40,341 nucleotides of DNA from Phallusia fumigata (Eukaryota > Chordata > Ascidiacea > Phlebobranchia > Ascidiidae): positions 1 to 40,341 of the forward strand of contig QXVZ01012773.1 of the NCBI GenBank assembly GCA_008931825.1. The letters are read 5' to 3'. The position numbers and the translations under genes are program-made. Position 1 is the stretch's first letter, and every line of letters begins with the position of its first letter. This document shows positions 32,631 through 40,341 of this stretch, piece by piece. The notes beneath the pieces are model-generated. The model ran no database searches, was not told the origin of the DNA, and saw only the letters and a program-made list of their open reading frames with translations.

Positions 32631-32947
32631 GTAAATAGTTTTTTTCAAACCACTTCTACATTAGTTTAACTATTTTACGGTTTACCATTTTAGCCTTAAC
32701 CAGCCATGAAGTTGCTTTTTACTCGCTTCAAAAATAATATCTTAATGTGTAAAAATTGAAGCAAACGCCCTACTGGCCAAAACGCCTGTTGCCATACCCC
32801 AAAACAGCAAGTTAACTTTTTTGTGTTTAGAGGTAATATGACGCCATTAGTTGGCTGATCAAGCAAGTTTGAGATCTTTTTTTATCATACAACAAAATGT
32901 TTTAGGAACTTTTTTGTACACAATGAAAAACAATATTAATATTCTNG
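32631..32947 (+). other. Region before the N at 32946
   Basis: AT-rich sequence after the lectin I first exon with no second lectin-domain exon. The single N at 32946 lies exactly at the edge of the first ZP-gene exon; if N is A, it would complete a TTCTAG acceptor, but it may instead mark an assembly gap. Confidence 0.5.
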
Positions 32948-35900
32948 AACCCGTGTGAAACGAACTGCACATGTGAGCTTGATGACAACTTTGGCACAAA
33001 CAGATACCGTTGCAAGGACAGTAAAGACAAATGCACATGGAGTAAGTGAAATTTCATCATCAAAATAACACCGATGTTAACAGTAGATTAGTTTTGTAGT
33101 AAGAAACTAAATTATGTTTTAAATTCCAATAGTAAAAATAAACGCACTAGTAACGTTTATACACGTTAATGAACCGCGCAAATAATGGTGCTTGAAGTTT
33201 TTGAACTTGACTTTACATGTTTTTCAGGCGCGCTGGAGGTGAAATGTAACCTCGATGCGATTCGCGTCACGTTGCCTGCTTGGTTGGTGACGCAATACGC
33301 TTTGAAGCATAACGTCAACGTGGATGACATCACAAATGCGCTTTACATCTCAAGTCGTTATCGGCCTAACGACAAATGCAAAGCTTTCGCTAATACAACG
33401 ACAACTGGGGAAAAACTATTCAGGTAAACGGACCTTGTGATTTGCATGCATGCGTTAATAGGGTTTGCGACCGAGCTCTGTGCAGTCATGAACGTCGAAA
33501 GAAAAAAAAATATTAGGAAATCGCCTGGAACGTTAAGCCAATTGTTTTTTCGGCTTTTCAAAATTGTTCCCAATACCAGGCAACTTTTTCTTTGTCGACT
33601 TGTAATAATAAACGTTAAAACCAGTGGTTGACTTAGTGGGATCAATGGTCACCTATGTGTCCGCAAAGCAGATTTAGAAGGGAACGCAAAAAACCTTTGC
33701 CTTTTTCGTGAATGTAAATCTAAGTATGGATTACAATTTTATAAGGTTTCTGTTGTTTATAAATGTATCTATGATATCACTTATGTAAGATAAGTTTTAA
33801 GAATCGCTTTTTTTAAACTTCAAAACTGGTCGAAGGTAAAATAAACAACTTCATTTTTCAACACAGCCTCGTCCTGTCAGCCCCATTCACAAATTGCGAC
33901 ACGATCACGCGCATCGAGGGGGAATCCCCCGGGGAAATCGTACTCGTCAGCAACCAGGTTTGGTTCGAAAAGACTGTCGCCGACTTCTACGGTTACCCGG
34001 TGAAATTGGTGAATGTGAGCTGCTCCTACCCGAGAAAGTCCATCATGGGGTCACTTGTGAAGCCAGTGTAAGTCTTGCGCTGTCTTGTTTTTAGAATGCT
34101 TCTGTGAGTTAAGGTTTGATTCTGTCAAACAGGGTTACAACTCGTCCGCATGGTTAACTTGGGTGTTTTATTGTACTGTAACAGTTTATGGTTGTGATGA
34201 TTGTTATGACTCTTTATTAGGTCTGTTTTTGTTACTATGTTTGTTTGATTAACTACCTGCTTTGCCTAAATGCCTTTAAAAACATATCATATTTTTGGTT
34301 TACACAGTGCGCAACAAGATATTTATAAGGAATTCAAATACTGTATTAGTTCATTTCTTGGTTTAAACCCATTTTTATTTTAGTTGTTGCAGACCGCGTC
34401 CATTTCAAACCAAAAATGGTACAATCGATGTCCAAGTGAATTTATGGGCTGGGCCACCACCCGGAAATGGGGTCATGATGCCACCGCTCCGCTTACCCCT
34501 TACATACACGATTGGTGAGGAGATATTCGTCACTATTGAGCTCACACAAGACAGCGAGTTTAACCTCACCTTGTTGGACTGCTACGTTTCGCCACACTTC
34601 ACTGTTGGAAAGGATTTTGACTCGGTGGATATCATAAAAGACAGGTAACAATCGAATATTGTAAACACCAGTAGTGAAAGGCAGTTGTCAACGAAATCCA
34701 AAAATGTGCAAACAGAATACTGTTTATATCATATATGTTTACCAGCAGTGACTAAAAAATGCGCCAGAATCGGTCACGCTAAATTTATATTTGTGCTGCA
34801 CTGTTTCAGTCGTCAGGTTTTGCTCTTGCCACCAACTTAACTAAACTCAGCCTCCAAGAAAAGCCTGCCCACCCACTGTAAGAACTTAATGGTATTGTGT
34901 ACTTTTTACATGAAATGCATTCAAACGGATAGAAATAAGCCACTGTATCTAGGCCTATATATTTCTCCATAGCTCTCCGGCGCCGAAATAATGTATGACT
35001 GAGCCTTTAAGATTTGAATTAGAGTTATACTGTTATACAGCTAAAGTTTTTACTAGCATAACTGTAAAAGACCGAGAATAACTTTGTTGTTGCAAATTGA
35101 CACAAGGTCTTGCTTTTTTTCAGCTGTCCATCGAGGTCAATCCACTTTCGGCACGACGTCGTTGAGAACGGAGTCGGAAAAAGAACATTGTTTATGTTTC
35201 AAGTGTTCAAGCTCGGAGATGACGCGGATTTCTACATTCACTGCCACGCTGAGCTATGCGCCGTTAACTGCGAACCCCAGGTAAGTCTTTTTTTGTGTCT
35301 ATAGACTTGTTGTTTTGTGATGTAGCAACTTTCGTTACTCATTGGATGTCTTTGACAAAACAGTTTGTAAACTGGTCATTAAAGTGGTTAGCGCGACTGC
35401 CTTATACACACAAGGTTGTGGGTTCTCATTCCATCTTGGTCGCTTGTGTTTCCCTGAGCAAGAAACTTAAGCGGCATTGTTCCAACCCAGAGGAACCCGA
35501 TGGGTTGACCCAAATTAAAGTCACCAACTAAAAAACAAATAAAAATTGCTCCAACGGAACTGCAATGAAGCCCAGGTAGCTCGACGACGAAGTCATAATG
35601 AGCATAACGAATTCAGGCGTTGCTCCGCCCCCGAGGGTAAAAATGAAACAAACAAAGAACAAACAAAGTGTATTAGGTGATTTATTGATAAAGGTGGCCA
35701 AATTGTTCAGATAAAGAGAGTCTGCAAAAGACATGCGTTTGTCATATCTTCTGTAGACACACAATGGCCAAGATTTATTCATCTAGTGCTTAAAGACATC
35801 TTTTAATTACTACTTCAATATTCTTTGTTCCTGACAGTGCACAAAAAGTCGCACCAGACGTCGCCGGTTGTCCGGAAACGCAGTGTCGCCACCTGGCGGA

Positions 35901-36038
35901 AATGAAAAGTTAATATTACATCGAGATTTTACCGCTGGGCCAATTCATGTCGCCAGACAACGAACTGCCAAAAAACGAAAGCGAAATCCGATGCTACTGA
36001 AACCACCAAAATCAGGTTTGCTACTAAGTGCTCACTAA
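32948..36038 (+). CDS. ZP-domain protein, 5' partial, with EGF-like start and furin-like site
   Basis: Exons: 32948-33041, 33228-33423, 33867-34067, 34393-34644, 35124-35280, 35838-36015 (or to the stop at 36038 if not spliced). The first visible exon is Cys-rich (NPCETNCTCELDD, RYRC, DKCTW) and EGF-like. It is followed by a full ZP module: ZP-N cysteines in VKCN, NDKC, TNCD and VSCS; ZP-C cysteines in LLDCY, SCPS, IHCHAELC and VNC. The last exon has CTKSRTRRRR, a furin-type site where ZP proteins are usually cut, then a basic stretch. ZP proteins are secreted or membrane-anchored and polymerise as extracellular filaments. The signal peptide and upstream domains are lost at the N at 32946. 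No transmembrane helix was found after the furin site. The last donor (AG, gtttgc) is weak; reading on gives SGLLLSAH then a stop. Confidence 0.8.
35380..35660 (+). mobile_element. tRNA-derived SINE, near-complete copy, in a ZP-gene intron
   Basis: The 5' part has a pol III A-box-like GTGGTTAGCGCGACTGCC and a B-box-like GGTTGTGGGTTCTCATTCC at tRNA spacing. It is followed by a body (CCAACCCAGAGGAACCCGAT, GTAGCTCGACGACG, CAGGCGTTGCTCCGCC) and an A-rich end. The body recurs at 36328 and 37316. It lies inside the intron 35281-35837. Confidence 0.7.
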
Positions 36039-36650
36039 ATATTTTCAGTCTCTATTAGTTGAATAACTGCTTTGTCTCTTATATTTCACAAAAGTCGGCG
36101 TTGTTTTGACAAACATCATGAAGGGTGTAAGACTTGCAAATCATTTAACAACCATCAGTAAAATGTGTCTTACAATATCAATCATTATGTCCAAGTCCAA
36201 AATTGTCAAGTTTAGACGATTATACAACGCTTTTTATTAAACCTTATTTTCTTAAAATGCCCAAAAGTCAAGTCAAACGGTGTTTTAAGTGCTGTTGTTA
36301 AAACCTAAATTTATCACTAATTTTAGNTGCTCCACCCAGTGGAACCCGATGGGTTGGCCCCAAATTTAGTCACTAACATCCGAAAATCGAAAAAATCTAA
36401 TACGACCCAACGGAACTGGAATGAGGCAGGTAGCGCAACGGTGGCCTCATTGCGAGCAAAACGCATTCAGGCGTTGTTCCGCCCACCGAGGATAAAAATG
36501 AAACAGACACACAATCAAAACAAGAAACAAAAAATCAGTCGAGACCAGGACCTTGCGATCGCGGCCAACTACGGCTAGTTACGTTTTCAATTACATCCGA
36601 AAGTGCTAAAGTGTTAAAGTTTGGTAGGTAAAAGTATGGAGACCCCCTAC
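36039..36650. other. Region between the ZP gene and sideroflexin
   Basis: It holds the N at 36327 and the truncated SINE copy. Neither a ZP-gene 3' exon (+) nor a sideroflexin C-terminal exon (-) was recognised in it. Confidence 0.5.
36328..36510 (+). mobile_element. SINE copy, 5'-truncated
   Basis: It shares the body of the SINE at 35380 (CCCAGTGGAACCCGATGGGT, GGTAGCGCAACGGTGGCCTC, CAGGCGTTGTTCCGCCCACC) without the tRNA-like head. It starts directly at the N at 36327, so its 5' part may be lost at an assembly join. Confidence 0.65.
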
Positions 36651-39600
36651 TTACCTTGTTTGTGGAAACAGGGCACAACACAAGGGTGTTGCAAAGGAAA
36701 GTCTGCAATTCAAGTAGGTGGTAAACAATTTGATTTGTACAAAATAAGGCTAGGTAGTTTTTGAATGTGTGTGCTCCGATAATCAATTCAACAAAGCAGT
36801 GAACTTGGACACAAAACCAAAAGTTTTCCATCTGTTCCTTCAAATTTGTTGGTTTAAAAAGCCTGGTGTTGTATTTTCCATATTTGTGCGTCAAGCTTTC
36901 CATTAAAATGACCAAATTGGGTTCCAATGCAAAAGTTTGAATCATCCAAATACCAAATTCCATTGAGTCAGACATGCACCTGTGGAAAGAGACCTAAAAA
37001 ATTGCGTTTATACTTACGAGAATCCAACTAGCAGGACTTGGATAGGAGCGTTCATGGCGGGAAATTTCTGTAAACAACAAAAAACGAAATTCACGTAAAA
37101 ATGCCTTTTCTTGCCTTGTATTATACGGTCTGATAACCACAAGCCCACCTTTAAAAAGTTTCCTTTTACGAGCCGGTTCATAATAATGGGTGGAATTGCT
37201 GAAATGAAACAAATCGGTTTCAATGTCAGGATAAAATGGAGCGTTCAGTGAAAAATAAAGTCAGTTGGTAACAGTTATTGATTTTAAACTCTCTGACGCG
37301 AAGTGTGCCGCAAATTCGTTTTGTGTTCTTGCTCAAACTGAAACGGCATTGCTCCAACCCAGTGGTTGACTCTTTGAAGTGAGCGATTTATAAAAATAAA
37401 AAAAATGATCCAACGGAACTGCAATGAGGCAGGTATCTCGACGGTGGACTCATTGCGAGCATAAAGCACTGGGACGTTGTTCCGTCCACCGAAAATAAAA
37501 AATAAAACAACTAAAAATATATAATAACGGCTTGCATAGCCGTCAATTCCCGGGGCGACAGGGGTGGTGGCCACCCCACTGCAAATTTCTGGGGTTGCAG
37601 GCATTATAAAAAGTCTATGCTGCCACCCAAGAAATTTCCTTGTTATATTTTTGCTACTAAAACACATGTTGTTTGCGCCGACAAGAGGATTTTCTGAAGA
37701 CTTGTTTACACGAAACACGTGCGAGGCGAGCGACACAAATTTCCTTTTGTTTGTTAAACAACGCAAGGGGAAGTCCCATTTTGCGCGAATCTTGTGCTAC
37801 ATGCACCGTTAATATTAGCGATAACAAAAGGTATGCCGAGGCTACGACCCAACAGGCGTATGTCGTGTAATTGGATCATGTGTAAGCTTAAAATTTGCTA
37901 AAAAATCGACGCCTATGACGATAAGTAGTTCACACCGCTGTGCAAGATTTCCAACCCACCCATTCCAGGTAACGCCATCCCGATTCTCGATACCACAACT
38001 TGGAAAATCGCGCTTCTTGCCGCTTTCTTCGAATTTCCGAGTCTCTCCCCACTTTCGCTCACCACTGGAATTCCTTCAGACAGTTCCCTGGGGAAAGATA
38101 ACAGGATGTTAATGCAAAGCATGACATCCGCATGTACAGGTGCGCCACATTTTGAATTTTTCTGTTTAAATGCGGTAAGCCAGAATGTTAACAAAAAAGG
38201 CGACAAAATACCCCTTTTTGCAACATGATATAAGAAGTCTTTTAAATTTACTGAGTTTTGGCATATTTTTGGTGCATTGCAAAAAACGTATGTATTTTGG
38301 TGCATTGCAAAAAACGTATGTATTTTAGAGCATTGCCGAAAAAACGTATGTATTTTAGTGCTTTGCCAAAAAACGTTTGTATTTTGGTACATTGCCAAAA
38401 AACGGGTGTGTTTTTGTTGTTGAAAAAAAATGCTGTGGATGGTGGACTGGACTGGCCTTTCACCAAACACAGAACTCTTGCATGAAAGCATGTGTTATTA
38501 ATAACCACTTCATACCCCTACATGTTGAGCCGCTGAGTAATCAATTAGTTGTTTACATTGAGTAGTGTTACAACATAATACATGATGTAGCGTTGTTACG
38601 CGCGTGTGGTACGTTGTGCACGTTACTCTGCGGCGCTGTGGTTGACAGTACACGACTCACCGGCTTCTCATCATGGGAATATTGATACAATTCGCTGAGG
38701 CAACTGCCGCAAAAGGAACGTATCGCCCAACTAGGGATGGCAATTTCTGCAAAAATGGAATTTGACTTATATTTGGGATATTGGGGTTGTTTTAAAGCAG
38801 CAAACTTGGTACTAATAAGCATAACGACAAAAAATTGCACAAAAATGTGGAAAATTCAAAACCATCCATTTTTTAAAAAGTTTAAAAAAGTATGTTTGGT
38901 AGCACTAAACACAGGTCTGTTCATAAGTCTTATCATAAATGCTGATGGCATAAGTTTTCATCGAAACATTTGATTAATAAAGCTCGTCGCTTGTAACAAC
39001 TTTTTGGGCCAACATATTTATGATAAGAAATTAAAAGATACAGTTTTAGAAAAATAAGCTAAAAAAGTGTATGTAATCCCATTTGACATTGCTTAAATGT
39101 TTATTGATTGTAAAGTTTAACATACCTTAGTGTAGGAGTTGAGGGTAAGGGCAGTAACTACAGCACCACCAGTAGCAAACACATATGAAGTAAACAAACG
39201 CCTAAAACACAGCCATTTTAGTGGTAAATGGTTTCATGAGTTCGAACACATGAAATACACTGCTTAATTTACACTAAGCAGCAACAAAATTAGGGATACA
39301 AAATTCTCCTTGTCTAACGTACGTTGTTGAAATTGGGGCATCCCCACTTCTGTTGGTGTAGTTTACAATCGCATTGAAAGATTGATTTGCCCATTGCCAA
39401 AATATCACAGCTGGTGCAGTTCTGTCAGCAACATACATGGTTGGGTTGAAAAATATCAACCTAACAAAATTTACAAACAAAAAACATACTTGTAAAATGT
39501 TAACAAACAGCCAGTGATTGTCATATTCATTGGAACTTGGGCGGACATTCGACCTAAAATAAACATCTTTTCCTTTGTGTCTGGATGAAAAGCGCTGTCA

Positions 39601-40007
39601 TAGCGATACTTGGCTGTCCATAAATCCTCCTCAGTTGTGCCAGGTGGTAGTGAGGCCCCTTCACTTAAATTGTCACAAATTAGTGTCTATGATTGTCAAT
39701 TTGCTGTTAACACCTACCGTGACTTTAAAACCAATGTCTTTGCATTTTCAAGATCTTTACTTGACAGTAAAACATTTAGTGGGTTGGTCACTGAAAGAAA
39801 TAAAAGTTTTATCACATAAGTTTTATTACCTAAAATAGACGGCCATTAAGTAATTAGCAAGCTACTTAACAGAAAAACCTAAAATATGTTAAGCATTACT
39901 TTTTTACCTTTAAAAAAGTGCCTAGCCCTTCCCCCATATGTATCTTGGCTCCATTTTGGCTTGGTCAAATCAATTTCCTTCAATGCATTGGTTAATTCAT
40001 CTGACAT
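36651..40007 (-). CDS. Sideroflexin (SFXN1/3-like) mitochondrial carrier
   Basis: Ten exons on the minus strand, 5' to 3': 40007-39908, 39790-39718, 39663-39490, 39421-39323, 39201-39126, 38746-38661, 38087-37960, 37198-37149, 37067-37018, 36702-36655; all join in frame. Landmarks in order: [142 protein letters not shown]. These match the sideroflexin family, multi-pass inner mitochondrial membrane proteins; SFXN1 imports serine for one-carbon metabolism. The visible coding part is about 295 residues against about 322 in vertebrate SFXN1. The usual C-terminal exon after ALFPQ was not found. If the last donor (gtaagt) is not used, the reading frame stops at 36651-36653. Confidence 0.93.
37316..37515 (+). 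mobile_element. SINE copy, 5'-truncated, in a sideroflexin intron
   Basis: It shares CGGCATTGCTCCAACCCAGT, ATCCAACGGAACTGCAATGA, GGTATCTCGACGGTGGACTC and TTGTTCCGTCCACCG with the copies at 35380 and 36328, and ends in an A-rich tail. It lies within the intron 37199-37959. Confidence 0.6.
37561..37577. repeat. GC-rich inverted repeat in a sideroflexin intron
   Basis: GGGGTGG and CCACCCC face each other around a 3-nt loop, in a GC-rich patch (37551-37600) unlike the AT-rich surroundings. It probably belongs to another short dispersed repeat; no further copy was seen in the window. Confidence 0.35.
38264..38409 (+). repeat. Minisatellite of five 28-30 bp units in a sideroflexin intron
   Basis: Five tandem units of the form ATTTTGGTGCATTGCAAAAA followed by ACGTATGT. 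Units 1 and 2 are nearly identical and units 3 to 5 are diverged. It lies in the intron 38088-38660. The repetitive peptides it gives in both directions are artefacts. Confidence 0.75.
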
Positions 40008-40341
40008 TTTAAATGTTTAAAAAAGACAAGGAAAAACCAGCCTATAAAATACAAACTCAAATCTAGCATCGAAAAAACAAAACAAGTTGTTCAGTCATAT
40101 AAGTTACTTTTGAGTCTTGACATTCACGTGTGTGAATTACAGTAGGCAAGCAGAAAACAAACATGGCATGTACAAAAACACCACGCGCGCGCAAATGCGA
40201 TTCATTGGCTAAATACTGACTCTGCAAACAGTTCAACATTGCAAAACGTTTTGCAAACTTAAGTCACATACTTACTTAAACTTTACGCAGCTGGTATGGT
40301 ATTACAAGCTTAAACTTTCATGGCAAACCTGAACGTTTCCT
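40008..40341 (-). promoter_or_regulatory. Sideroflexin 5' region and likely promoter
   Basis: On the minus strand a CCAAT box (AGCCAAT, 40204-40210) lies about 200 nt upstream of the ATG. An inverted repeat ATTCAC/GTGAAT (40122-40137) contains an E-box-like CACGTG. A CG-rich run (CGCGCGC) is near 40184. The site of transcription start is not determined. Confidence 0.35.

Noticed and set aside
36535..36975. 146-codon minus-strand open frame
   Set aside because: It runs through sideroflexin intron sequence and crosses the true exon 36702-36655 in another frame.
38248..38508. Repetitive open frames on both strands (HTFF, KNVCI-type repeats)
   Set aside because: They are translations of the intronic minisatellite.
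39421..39480. Extension of sideroflexin exon 4 upstream to [11 protein letters not shown]
   Set aside because: The frame is open, but the family reads directly from TFY to (R/K)TxPAVxFWQW, and GCTGACAG at 39428-39422 is a good acceptor giving that join in phase.

Overview
The window looks like a eukaryotic, invertebrate-chordate genome, most likely a tunicate such as Ciona. This is an inference from AT-rich DNA, compact genes with short GT-AG introns, expanded C-type lectin and ZP genes, a recognisable sideroflexin gene and tRNA-derived SINE copies. Single N positions at 32946 and 36327 look like assembly joins rather than ordinary ambiguous bases. Gene names such as lectin A to I are labels used only here.

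Positions 1-32630 hold a head-to-tail array of C-type lectin-like receptor genes, all on the + strand. Lectin A lacks its 5' end, lectins B to H are complete, and lectin I is a first exon only. Every complete gene follows one plan. A signal peptide plus the first half of a C-type lectin domain (CTLD) sits in a first exon whose coding part is always 220 nt. A second exon of 234-240 nt carries the EPN sugar-binding motif and the last three cysteines. One to four Thr/Ser-rich stalk exons follow, then a 100 or 106 nt transmembrane exon, a 47 nt juxtamembrane exon ending in YAEI, and a single exon for a tyrosine-rich cytoplasmic tail. All introns are phase 1 except the one after the transmembrane exon, which is phase 2. 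The proteins would be type I membrane receptors of 348-576 residues.

The receptors fall into groups by tail. A and B have YNNI/YKNI tails. C and E share an extra stalk exon and a YNID...YETI/V...YAVV tail. D and F share the HAYNYI...LYATT...YAVV tail. G and H are a recent duplicate pair with 291-288 residue tails carrying an ITIM-like SSYDKL and two PI3K-type YxxM motifs. B to F share a conserved upstream block; G and H share a different leader. The array resembles a natural-killer-complex-like cluster in design, although its proteins are type I and the vertebrate NKC lectins are type II. Function is inferred from domains only.

Positions 32948-36038 hold a ZP-domain gene (+ strand) with a Cys-rich EGF-like start, complete ZP-N and ZP-C cysteine patterns and a basic furin-like site. 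Its 5' end is lost at the N, and its 3' end is uncertain. Positions 36651-40007 hold a ten-exon sideroflexin gene (- strand), a mitochondrial inner-membrane serine/amino-acid carrier, whose usual last 25-30 residues were not found. Repeats include three SINE copies, a hAT-like MITE, a minisatellite and the duplicated flanks of the lectin genes. No tRNA, rRNA, CRISPR or autonomous transposon was seen.
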